This document shows positions 9,031-23,300 of a DNA stretch of 27,420 bases, one piece after another. The stretch is from Monoraphidium neglectum (Eukaryota; Chlorophyta; Chlorophyceae; Sphaeropleales; Selenastraceae). The DNA lies in assembly GCF_000611645.1 (NCBI RefSeq), contig NW_014013184.1, forward strand, positions 1 to 27,420, read 5' to 3'. The translations under genes were made by a program, and so were the position numbers. The notes under the pieces were generated by a model. That model was given only the letters and a program-made list of their open reading frames with translations, was not told where the DNA came from and ran no database searches. The number at the start of each line of letters is the position of its first letter. Positions within the stretch are counted from its first letter, which is position 1.

Positions 9031-9781
9031 CGCAACCGGAGCAGGAGTGGCAAGCCGGCTGCGAAGGAGCGCGCATGGGATGAGGCAAGGCTGCCACTTA
9101 CAGCGCGTGTGCGTCGGGCCCGACGCAAACCAGAAGCATGGGACAAGGGGCCAGGTAGCGATGGTTCGGTGCTGCATGGGCAGAGCAAGGCGTCACGGTG
9201 CGGGATCAGATGCGGCGCGCACCTGGCGGCCAGGCACGGGCTCACGCAGCTCCCAAAGCCTACGCGGTTCATCCTGCAAGCTTGAACCTGCGTCAGAGAG
9301 GAGTTGTGGCCTTGCGAACACACACATCACCACTGGAGTGTTCAACAGCACAGCTCATACCTGCATGATTGCTGTCAAACTATGATTGTCCCTTGATGGC
9401 CTCAATCGGCTCCTGTACGTGCTCGTGTGCAATAGATCGGCCCTTGGCAACGAACTGTCGCGGTTCAATGAAGGGGTATTGTGTGGCTTCAGTAAAAATA
9501 TTCACAGCGTCTGTTGGAGGGAGCACAAATCAGGCGCAGGTGCCAACCACCAGACCGCCTGTTGGGTGCCCCATCAGTGCTCATTTCAGGCACTGCACAC
9601 GCCACTCGTGCACGCACAAGGCTTCGCTTGCGAGGAATCACAATACCCCTTCACAAGAGTGCACTGGGCGTCGCTGCTGAAGCCGCATCTGCCACCTTCA
9701 CCATTCCCCCTGGCCTGCCAATCCCCCCCCCCCCTTGAGGCCAGCTGACCAAAGCGGCCAGGCCTCGCAAAGACGAGGTTC
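9031..9781. other. Intergenic: promoter side of the membrane-protein gene
   Basis: No supported gene. It contains a C-run at 9724-9734. Base composition is mixed and no open frame shows a domain. Confidence 0.4.
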
Positions 9782-9786
9782 TTACA
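9782..9786 (-). terminator. Candidate polyadenylation signal (TGTAA) of the CK2-beta gene
   Basis: TGTAA on the minus strand, about 460 bases after the CK2-beta stop at 10247, a typical green-algal 3' UTR length. Supporting evidence only. Confidence 0.4.
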
Positions 9787-10246
9787 CCATGTACAAGACA
9801 CAAAAAATGACATCACAGCCCACGTCGCGAGCACGCACTACACGTATAAAAACATGGGTCGCCCCCAACACACACCGCAAGTGGCGTCGCCGAATAGTGT
9901 CGGCAAAGCAAGATCTGAAGGCACCACCCTGGCAGGCGCAAAGCTGCCGGCGCATCAGGTAGCAGGTTGGGTCAGTAGAAGGGGCAATCAAATCGGCGAC
10001 GGTCGTGCGAAGCAGCCGCGGGCGGCAGTGAGGCAGCGAACGCCGCTGCACCCCCTTCGGAGTCGCACCGCCGGCCAGTGAGGCCTCACCCCCTCACACG
10101 CCATGTGCCCGCCGCGTGTGGGCTCTGCGGCTTCCACCTGCCCGCGGGGCACGCACGAAAGTTGACAGCATGCCGCCAGCGCCACGCAGCTGGTCAAATG
10201 AAAGGGAGAACGGGGACCATCCAGGCCGCGAGCAGCTACCCGGGGA

Positions 10247-13266
<3,020 letters not shown>

Positions 13267-13982
13267 TCGCAGAGCTGGGAGGCGACGCTGCTGTGGCGCG
13301 GCGCCGGAGACGCCGGCCGTGCCTCCCCGGGCCGCCCGCTACGCTGCTCTGGCGGGGGCGCTGCGCGTGCACTGTCTGGCGAGCTACGGCGACGGCAGTA
13401 ACCTCAACCTGCTGTCAAAAGCACGTTGGCGTGTACAATCAGCTTGTTTGCGAGGCCACCGCGCGGGTTGAAGCCCGCGTGCTCAGCTCGGAGACCAACC
13501 ACGCCATGCAGCACGTGTGCTTAAAACAGTTGCAGGTTCTATTCAGATCATAGTCGAGCCAGGGCGCAAAGAGGGCGTGACGAGCGGGGAACCCGAACTT
13601 GTCACCCTCGTCATGCAGGCCGCGTCGGACCACTAACCGAAGTCAGGCAGGAGCTATCTTCGCCTTTGCGTGTTATGAGCTCAGCTGGCCTCCAGATCAC
13701 TTAGCCGTGCTATCGTGTAGGGGAGCCTTTGGCTATACCGAAGTGTTCAGGCAAAAACGTAGACTTCAAAGCAGCGGTTTAGCCCGGTATGAACGAGAAC
13801 TACCTGCCGTGCTTGACTGGTCCGCGGCCCCGCCGCATGCCAGCCGACCACCTGGCGATATTGACGCCGGCGAGGATGTGGCTGGATCGCCGCTGTCATG
13901 TGCTAGCGGCACAAGTTGATTTTATGCTGCATGCAACATGCCGACCTGACCCTCGCACGCCCTGCCACCGCCGCTACCTCTC
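13267..13982. other. Upstream region of CK2-beta, no gene supported
   Basis: Contains the CK2-beta promoter. From about 13430 the sequence is less GC-rich. A minus-strand frame at 13439-13633 gives a protein-like stretch (GLHDEGDKFGFPARHALF) that I do not recognise; it could be an exon of a gene lost in the gap or a repeat fragment. A plus-strand frame from 13789 runs into the gap. Confidence 0.35.
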
Positions 13983-14504
13983 NNNNNNNNNNNNNNNNNN
14001 NNNNNNNNNNNNNNNNNNNNNNNNNNNNNNNNNNNNNNNNNNNNNNNNNNNNNNNNNNNNNNNNNNNNNNNNNNNNNNNNNNNNNNNNNNNNNNNNNNNN
14101 NNNNNNNNNNNNNNNNNNNNNNNNNNNNNNNNNNNNNNNNNNNNNNNNNNNNNNNNNNNNNNNNNNNNNNNNNNNNNNNNNNNNNNNNNNNNNNNNNNNN
14201 NNNNNNNNNNNNNNNNNNNNNNNNNNNNNNNNNNNNNNNNNNNNNNNNNNNNNNNNNNNNNNNNNNNNNNNNNNNNNNNNNNNNNNNNNNNNNNNNNNNN
14301 NNNNNNNNNNNNNNNNNNNNNNNNNNNNNNNNNNNNNNNNNNNNNNNNNNNNNNNNNNNNNNNNNNNNNNNNNNNNNNNNNNNNNNNNNNNNNNNNNNNN
14401 NNNNNNNNNNNNNNNNNNNNNNNNNNNNNNNNNNNNNNNNNNNNNNNNNNNNNNNNNNNNNNNNNNNNNNNNNNNNNNNNNNNNNNNNNNNNNNNNNNNN
14501 NNNN
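13983..14504. other. Assembly gap (522 N)
   Basis: Unsequenced bases. All open frames drawn across it are artefacts of the N run. The true length may differ from 522. Confidence 0.99.
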
Positions 14505-15371
14505 TTGACAACCTGCCTACGCGGCGATGCTCTGTGCAGGTCTGGGGGCGCCCCCAACACCAGCGCCCCACGAGAAACGCTATCCACCAGCCGTCTGGAA
14601 TAAGAGCATATATCAGGTTGTAATGGGGCAAACAACATGATATTTATACCTATGTTGCCTGGCTTTTATGCGTTGTAAAGTGTCCCGGTAATCCTTGTGA
14701 AGTGCAGAGCCGCAATAAAGACAGCACGCCGAGGCGTTGAAAGCCACCATGCCGTCCACACCCGCAAGGCCACGCTACCTGTAACAACGCGCAGCGACTC
14801 GACACCTGTTGGGCAGACGGCAGCGACCGTCAGCGCCATCAAATTTGCACATGTACCCAAGCAGCTGTGGATTGGCAGCGCCTGCCCGGCATCAACAAGC
14901 CGCAGACTGCAGCGGCAGCAACACAGCCTGAGCCCTGCTGCCGTTTCAGTGCATTTGTGGCCAATGCCCAGTCCCAAGCAACAGGCAGCCGCCAAGAAAC
15001 ACCCGCAACCGGCCCGGGTTCATCGGACGAGATGCACTGGTCGCGCAAGTGAGAAAGGATGCAGACAGGCAGAGTGATGCCCTGCACTGCTGCCGGCGGC
15101 TGCTGTCAGTGATGTCACTGGGTCCCGCCCTCAAAAACAGCTCGATTGTTCCAAATCGTTCTGCTGTCTCGTCTTTTGTGCCTCTGCCCTGATTTAAAGC
15201 ACGATGCGCTGTCCGGAAAGGTGTGTGCTGTGAAAATTCAGCCAGCAACCAGCGGGCGGTGGCAACCCCAAGGACCTGCACACAAATGCACTTCTGCATT
15301 GTTGACGCCGCTAGCTGTGACATCAGATATGAAATGCTTGTGCCGACTGGGGACGCCCCGTGAGCCGCGCG
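14505..15371. other. 3' region of the dioxygenase gene, no other gene supported
   Basis: Follows the stop at 15372 on the minus strand and probably includes that 3' UTR, though I found no TGTAA on the minus strand here. TGTAA occurs three times on the plus strand (14619, 14674, 14780), and AATAAA also appears near 14714, which could mean a plus-strand transcript ends here with its gene inside the gap. No protein is recognisable. Confidence 0.35.
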
Positions 15372-18300
15372 TCACTCCGCCTGCCTCATCCAGCGCGTTG
15401 CGATCCACTTGTCGCCCCCCCGCACCACCTCAGCCGCGTGGATGGAGGCGACGTCCTCGCCGCCGTCCGGACGGCGCGACCTGTGAGATGGTTGTGGGGC
15501 GTTGTCGCACGCACGCAAGAGTACCTGCAGCGGCTGGGGCTTCAGGGCAGCAGAGGCGCAGGGCCGTTCGCATGAGGGTGAACAGGTGACGACTGCCGTT
15601 GCACAAGCAACAGCAGGTGCGAGAGTGCAGCCCCTGGACAGCCACATTGCCCCACACATCAGATGATCATCATCAACGTAGTGTTATACGTGTGTCCTAC
15701 CCACCAGAACAGAACGGCGCGGCCGCGCCGCGGCAGCACCCTGATCCCCGGCTCCCCCCATTCTGAAGCAAGCACCCCCGGCGGCAGCGCGGCACGCCTG
15801 CGGCCGCCGTCGCCACTGCCGCCAAACTCGCCGCTTTCAGGGGCAAAGCCCTTCGCGTGAGCTACGGCATCAGGGGCGCTGTCTCGCAGCTGCTGTGCGG
15901 CTGCCGGCATGCTGCGTCCGGCACGGCTGGGGATTGGGTCATAGGCCCTTGACAGCACCGCTCGGGGGAACAAAGTAGCACCGCCCTGCATGGGCATCCA
16001 TGACACATAGTGCTGTCAATTGTAAGACCACTTCTGCCCCACACGGGGCCGTTGTGTGCAGCTGGCCTGACCTGAGCAGCTCAACAGATTCAGGCCTTCT
16101 TGCTGGATGCCCCTGCTTGCTGACAGCTCAACAGCCAGGCCTCAGCAGCTGTGGTGCTCACCTCTTTCGTGTCCTGGAGGTACACAATGATGGTGGCATC
16201 GCGGGTCAGGGGTGCGCCTGCACGGTTGTCATAATGCTGGAAGGCCGAGGCAAGAGCAAGGCAGGGATGTATCTCAGGGCTGCAGCGCGGGCGGGGGTCA
16301 TTTACTCTCCCATATGGACTGGTGCAGGTGCCACACTGGGTTGGAGCCCAGAGCGCAGCGGTCATGAGAGCAGGAAGCTAGGGAGGGACCAGCACCGCAA
16401 CATGTATGCAGTTGGTGCGGTGCGAATATCACTGCTAGATGAAGGGGCAAGTGCAAACAGGCAGTACATGCGGCCCCCTAGCAGCAGCACAATGACGGGC
16501 ATCCTCCTGAAAAAACACAATACGGAAGTTGAGTGCGTGACAGGCATCAATATCATAGCAATACCGGCTCCAGCCCTCATGCCTGGAACCTCCCGACCCC
16601 CTTGCGCACGCGCAGCACAAACCTGCTCATAGAACTCTCCCTCGTGGTACTTGATTACTGGGGGTTTTGTGCGGCATTGTGGGCGTGCTTCAGTGTATGA
16701 GTGGAACGCTGATCGCAGGGTACACATCACAGGATGCATATGGCGTGCTTATACACAGCGTCGCATGGTTACCAACAGGACAGGGCAGGGCAGGGAGTGC
16801 ATTTGGTGGTCCCAAGCCCCCCCCCCCACCAAGCAGGCGAGTTCCAACTTGGTCGGCCAAAGCTAGCACCTACCCACCCTGCAGCGCCTGGGTCTTTTCC
16901 AGCCGCGGCCGGCCACCCAGCACCGCAGGTGCTGCAAACAGCGCCTGAATGGAGGCCTCGGCACTCCTGGTGTAGAAACATGGCAAATGGACATTTACTC
17001 GGCACCCTCGATTCAGCACTGATGTTGCCAGCACGGCAGCGCCCCAGGTGCCGCTACACCCCCTGCAGCCCGTGCCTCTCAACAAACCAGGCCATACTCC
17101 TGCCCGACTTCCCCCATGGCTTCCACACTAGCACAAATCAGGCTGCTCGACGGGGAGGCGCCCATCAGCCTGTCAGCACCTCCGTCGGCTCATCCCGCCC
17201 CTCATCCGCCACCACCAAACAATCAATCTGAGCACCAGCAGCCCACCTGATCAGCGGCGTCTCGGCCGCGTCCTTGATGAAAAAGTGGCTCCACGAAGTC
17301 CTGGAGGGCGTCTCATTGCCAGACGCCACCCGGCTTCTCGTCAGCTTCGGGCCAGCTGCCGCCATCAGCGCCGCGCACATCTCATCCCCCCAGAAGCCGT
17401 CAATCAGGAGCAGCCGGGGCCGGCTGCTGAGGTGGTGCAGGATGAGCGGGGCCCCCGCACTCGATGCAGCGGCTGCCGCGTCTGCAGCGGCGGCCAGGGG
17501 CGGCGTGCATTGGGGCGGGGGTGGCGCGGGGCCCGAGGGAGCGGCGCAGGGGCTGCCGGCGAAGGTGGCCAGGACCGAGCTCTGCGGGGACGCCAGCCCC
17601 GATGCCACGGCGGCGCTGCCCGCGGCGAGGATGGCAGGGAGGGGCCAAACACGGTTCCCCGCAGCCCCATGGACTGAAGCTGAGGCGGTTTCGGCCGCAG
17701 AATGCGCCTCCGGCTGTAGCTGCGGCTGCGAGGGCGTCACTGGCACCAGGTCGAGGCTGCGGAAGGCCACTGTGATCTTGACCAAAATCGAGGGGTCAAC
17801 ACCTCCGCGGCCGAGGCTGTCGCTGGTGGTGCCAGCTGCAGCGGCACCAGCATCTTGCCTCTTGTCAAGGTGACCGGTGCGGCGGCCCGCTTGCTTGCTG
17901 CTGCTGGTCCCAGCGCTGTGGGGCTGCCGAGCGGCGTCGGGCGCTGGTTGCACGTCGGTGGCGTCGTCGCTGACGACGGCGTTGCCAGGGGTGGAGTAGG
18001 CTTCGATTGATGGCAAAATGGGGAGCTGGAACTTGCCTATTGACCCTGCGGTTGATCATTGCAGTGGGCGATCTCCATCGGTTTGTGCGTGTGTGGATTG
18101 CAGAGTGGAAACCGTGGTACTTGAGCTGAGGGTGACAAGGATTGCGGGCGCTGACACAGCCGCTCCGTGCCGCTTTTCCGCTCGGCCCTTGAGGCAAGGC
18201 ATCGCCTGCAAAAACTCGCTGAAAAATGACACAACATCAGACGCACGTGCCACGTGAGACACACGTACACGTCAGGTCGGCCGATGATGCGGGCTTGGGT

Positions 18301-19898
18301 ACCTTGCTGTCCGTGATTACGCCCACCTACATACCACCATGAGTACCCCCAACTGAGGCACTGGAGCTGGTCAAAACCCCGCCCGGGTCCCCACATGCTC
18401 CCTGGTATCCAAACCAGATCTTGAGCACGCGCACTCACGCTGAAGCGCTGCCGCATCTGTGGCGCCCGCCAGCAGCCCGGCCACGCCAGGTGGCGCAAAC
18501 ACCTCGTCAAGGGGGGCCAACGTGACGGCCTCGCAGCAGCCTGGCAGCTCGACACGCACCAGCACCTGGCATGCTGCAGCGCACGCCGCTGCCTCTGGTG
18601 TGGCCGCCGTGGTGCTGGAGGAGCCGGCAGGGGTCACGGTGCGGCGGCTGGCAAGGGGCGGCAGGAGGGGCGCCCGCTCGAGCAGGAGCTCTGCCGCTGC
18701 ATGGCGCTCGTCAGACTCCGCTGGCTGCGTCTTGGAGGGGCGTTGGGACCAGCGGGCGCTGCTAGCAAGGGCTGCGGCGGGCTCGGCGCGCAACAGGAGA
18801 CGCCTGGGGAATCGAGGGTTGTGGGGGCGGTTGCGCGATTTGTGTGCGTTGTCCAGGGTGGCAGGCTCGCAGCTGCTTGCAGTCCCGCAGCAAGCCGGCT
18901 GCAGGCAAGCAGGTGGGGTTCAGTGAGTGGTAGCACAAGAGCATTGTTGCATAACGCAAGAGACAAGCCTTGCCGACCAACACAAAACCCATCACTAGTC
19001 ACAGGCCCTGAAAGGCGCCCCGTCGCACCACGCCGTTGCCATGGGGCCAGCCTCGTCACCCAACAAGACCCCCTGGGGGGCTGACGGCACAATAAAGACT
19101 GGGCTGGCGATCAGGGGCGTTGCTGCCGGCAACGTCAGCCGTGGACGTGGCAGGCTCGTGGATGGCTGAGAGATTCCAGAGGCGGCAGGCTCGTTGTCAT
19201 CGATGGTGACGGGGCCAACAGTATCGGGGCAGCCCGAGGTTGCAAATCCAAGGTTTAAAAGATCGGAGGGTCCCACGTCCCAGACAAGCTCTGTGATCAG
19301 TGTGTGTGTTTGGGGGGGGGAGTGCGTTTCGTGCGTTGGTGAGGATGCCTGATTGCAACCAAAATCGAGGCTTGTATGCTGCAGCAAAGCAAAGTGAGGC
19401 GCAGCAACCAAGGACTTTCCAACCTCACCAGTCAAGTAATACATGGATTCTAATCGCCAAGACCCATGCACACCTTCAGGGCCGCCGCCGCTTGGCGTCT
19501 GCCACACCACCGAGCCAACAACAAGGTGAGGTGGGTGTGCACTGCTGCAGTGTGGCACGGCTGCGACAGCACACGCCGCGTCATCAGCATCGTCGTCGCC
19601 GTCTGTGCTCTCGCAGTCAGAGTCCCTGGCCATTCCTGGCATGCTGCTGGCACTGCTCGTGCTTCCTGCGGACAGCGAACCTGTGCGGTTGTGAGCAACC
19701 GTCAGATGCAGCAGGAACAATATCGTCATGATGTGTCAGGGGCCTTGAGGGCGCTCAACACGTGCTGCGAGGCCCACCTGCTGCTCGCACACTCCAATGG
19801 CTTGCATGTGGCTCGTACGAGGCCCTGCCCAGGTCGCGATGGTCGACGCGGGTTGGCCGCAGATCACGGCCATGCAAACTGCTGCTGACGGCCCCCAT
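15372..19898 (-). CDS. Long protein with a C-terminal prolyl-4-hydroxylase-like 2-oxoglutarate/Fe(II) dioxygenase domain
   Basis: Eleven exons (minus): 19898-19778, 19680-19429, 19290-19029, 18803-18435, 18218-18121, 18045-17247, 16966-16878, 16657-16623, 16236-16162, 15985-15705 and 15480-15372; all phases match, 829 residues. The P4H-type domain spans about 568-829: RPRLLLIDGFWGDEMC, VIKYHEGEFYEQ, the iron-binding HYD (676-678), TIIVYLQDTKEGGATLFP, RRGRAVLFW, the second iron ligand His808 in ASIHAAE, and the 2-oxoglutarate Lys818 in GGDKWIATRW. His to Lys spacing is 10, as in Chlamydomonas P4H-1. So the domain should be active. The N-terminal ~450 residues have no family I know; one segment is strand-like (PSILVKITVAFRSLDLVPV). 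The big exon has no Met before the domain, which supports the fusion. No signal peptide is seen, unlike secretory P4Hs. The first five exons rest on phase and splice sites alone; the last six on homology. Confidence 0.75.
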
Positions 19899-20026
19899 GA
19901 CGTCGGTTCCGGTGAGTTTCGAGACCAGAAAAAAAGCGTCCGAAATTACGCACGCGAGCACGAGTCGTCGAGACCACCAAACTTCGTAATGGCCGAGCTA
20001 CAATGTACTACAAAGTTCGAGATCAA

Positions 20027-20031
20027 TTACA
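20027..20031 (-). terminator. Candidate polyadenylation signal (TGTAA) of the CNNM-type gene
   Basis: TGTAA on the minus strand, 270 bases past the proposed stop at 20301 and about 130 bases before the inferred ATG of the next gene at 19898. Its position fits the end of one transcript and the start of the next. Confidence 0.4.
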
Positions 20032-20300
20032 AACAAGCTTTTGATAGGTGCTGGTAGGAAGCAGCGATTTTTATCAACGCTCCTGCCTCAGGGGAGGCAC
20101 ATGCAACGGAACAGGCGGCGGGACAACCGGAGAGTTTGCTCCAATGACGGGGTGCACATGTCCAAGAACCACAGACGTTCCTTGAAAATCACAAAACAAA
20201 CATTCAGCCAAAAAATGAGCAGTGGCCCAATTTTCAGGCTCCAATGGTTGCAGATTGTATCAAGGGGGTGAGGCAGCAAAATTCTTCTCAATCTCATCAC

Positions 20301-23300
20301 TCAACTTGTCAATGCAAGGTGCATGCACGTCATGGCTGAGGCATCACCTCCACCTCCACCCCGGCTGACGTTGAAGTGTGCGGCGTGAGGGACGCCGTGC
20401 ATGTGACACTGCGTGCTGTGGAGACTTGCTGCTGGCTGATCACTGACTTCTGCCGCAGCATGCTCATCGCTGTCCCCAGCCGCAGCAGCGTCCTCACCTG
20501 TGTGGCCCGCGACAAAGCGAAAGGGGCAAGAAGGAGCGGTGGGAGCAGAGCAGGGAGTCAAGTCAGCAGCAGGCAGTCGGACTAGCTTGTCCTTCCAGCC
20601 GCATATGCGGGCACCAAACATGTCAATATGGCGCAGCGGCACTCTTCCAACGTGCTCAAGGCTGCTGCAGCAACCACGACCTGTCCGCGGGCGGCGCTGT
20701 GCTGAGGGATGACATTGCTGAGCAGCAACCTGCATAGGTCGGCAGGTAAATGTCCAAAGACCTATCGTGGCGCGCCCCCCGCCCCTCATGGAGCTCCATC
20801 GACAGCTGCTCGTGGACTACAATGCGTGGCTGTGGCAATGTGCTGCGGCTCACATTGACTGGCAGCTCAGCCACCATCCTGTCCATGTCAACGGGTGTTG
20901 TCTTTTCATGATCTAGGAAGCGGTCTGTTTCATCAACAATCTCGGTGCCCATGAGCTCCTCAATCACATCTGTGTGTGTGTGTGGGAGGGGGAGACAGAG
21001 AGAGAGAGAGAGAGTGTGTGAGTGTGTGTATGTGTGGGTGTGTGCGCGCGCACGTGCGTGCGTGCGTGCGTGCGTGCGAGCGCGCGTGCACGCGTGTGTG
21101 CGTGCGCGCGTGCAAGCGCCTTCTTTCGTACGGGAATGTAGCTATGCTTGATGAGAGGGCTCCAGCATACATAGCCACACATGCGGAGACAGCTGCCTGA
21201 CAGGTCCCATGCCCCCCGCTCTGCCGCCAAAACATGGCCCCTAGTAACGCGTTGCTATGTGTGCACGCACCCTCCAGAGTGATGATTCCACAAGGCACCG
21301 TTCCAGCAGCTGCCCCTTGACGCGTTACCAGGCGGCCAGGGGAGTTGACACCCAGGTCGGCTGAAAATGATGAATCAGCCGCTGCTGCAAATGCCGAGGG
21401 GGTGCCGCTCGGCGACAGCGCCGGTGCCTGCTTAGCCACAAAGGGGCTCTTGGCTGCCGCTTTGGAGATGCCCACGCCGCCACCAGCTTGTATAAACGTG
21501 GGTGACCGGGTGCTTGACAGATGGCCTCGCAGCTTTGAAAACAAGCTTGCAAGGCGTCCACTGTCGACCGAGGCGGTAGTTTCAATATCAACCTCTTGTC
21601 TGCCAGGTGAGATTGCGGGTTGGATCTGCAAAGAGTGGTGGGACACGCGCCCTGCTGCGTCTGTGCCTGCAACACCCTGGCCGCCGCTCGCATCCAAGGG
21701 CCCCGCAAAGGGCGGGAGCATGCTGGCGCGCTGCAGTGCGTCGATGGTGGCGGCACGGCCCACGCGTGTGGTGTCGTCTTCGCTGCACCCAGGGGGTGCC
21801 ATCAGGACCGCCAGGTGGCTGTGGCCAGTCTGCATGGTGCGAGTGCAACGAATGGGGCGCAGCGTGCACACTCATTGGTTCCTTGGATGCATGCCCTGAA
21901 AGTCCTTGAGGCTAAACACGCATACACGCACGCGGGCTGCTTCAGCGTGATCAGGCTTGTACCACTTTGAATAGTGCCCACTCCGTAAGTCTGGACGCAT
22001 GCTGTATCCGACGCAACAGACCAAGGCCAGTGAAGATGCTCCAAGGGGTTCAATGCCCAAAAGGCTCCACTCAGCAGAACACATGCCTGTTTCTAAGCCT
22101 CCCACCTTGAAGAAGCGCAGGACGTCATACAGTGGCGCCATCGCCGGCAGCCGCGGCACCGGCCGCACGCGCAGCTCCCTGACGCGCGGCGGGTCTCCCT
22201 TTCCGCTCCACCGCCGCAGCAGCTCCAGCAACTCTTTCACCAGGATCAGGCCCACGATCTGGGTGCGGTCGTCGTCCCTGAGGTTGAATACAAAGTTGTC
22301 TGAGACCTTGCTTGCATAATATCACAGCCGGTGGACAACGCTCGCTCGACTGTGGCACGGCTCAGGCGCACCTTGTGACGGGGATGCGCGAGTACCCCGA
22401 GGCCAGGATGTCGTCGACCAGTGTGTCGTCCAAGGCGGCATTCTCGGAGATCGCAAACACCTTTGGAGGGCATGGAGGGTTGGGTCCAACACCTGACTCG
22501 ATGACATGGCATGATGGGCAATGCAAAGGCGCTTGCATCGCATACTGGGGGGGGGGGCAGCGGTGGGGCGCTTGCAAGGGAGTACCCAAGCTGCCGCCCG
22601 CTACCAAGCCCAAGCGCCACCAAGTTCCGTGTGTGTCTACGCCCGTGTGGGGTCAGCAGTACAAGGGGGCGCAACCTTGCCTGTTCGTCTTGTTCTGGGC
22701 GTTGATTACCTTGGACAAGGGCGTCATCGCCACAGAGGCGGTCTTCATTGTCAGCTCCAGGGCCCCGCTCATGACCGCCACCTCATCGGCAGTCAGGGTC
22801 CCGCCCATCCCTGTGAGCGAGGAAGCGGTACCGGTGAGAGCGCCATCTCGCGCCCTTGCAACCGCCTGCGTGATGGCCGCTGTGCGCTCAACGCTCAGCA
22901 GACACAGATCACGGCCCGGTGGCTATTGCGAGAGGCCTCCGGTTTGTGAGGCCACAGACATGCATGTGTGCGCCATGCAGAGAGCGCGTTCAGATAGAAC
23001 CACCATCGGCAGAGCAGCAGCGCTTCACTTGAGCTCAGCGCTCGAGGCCAGTCGTCCCCAGCAGCTGCGTGCCAACAGCGCAATCAAACGCACCGGCGTC
23101 CTGGCCGTGCAGGCTCAAAATCGTCTGAAGGTGCTGGCGCGGAAACAGTGGGTCTTCACGACCAAGCGCCTTGTGCAGCACCCAGCCCAGCGGCCAGCTG
23201 ACGGGCGCGCAAACCCACATCAGCATGCGCACGACGGGCGCGACGCTGGCGCCAACGGCGACGCCGTGCCTGCTGCAGATTGCCTGCGGGATGATCTCGC

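Noticed and set aside
9062..9139. A short 5' exon and 43-base intron for the membrane-protein gene
   Set aside because: The phases match and the donor is GTAAGT, but 43 bases is very short for a green algal intron and the peptide has no support.
13789..14638. Frames of about 240 codons across the N run
   Set aside because: Most of their length is unknown sequence, so they are artefacts of the gap.
20656..20853. Unspliced reading of the last CNNM region, stopping at 20656
   Set aside because: Possible, but a good donor (GTGAGC) at 20853 and an acceptor before 20729 give a longer tail ending at 20301, closer to the TGTAA at 20027. Kept as an alternative only.
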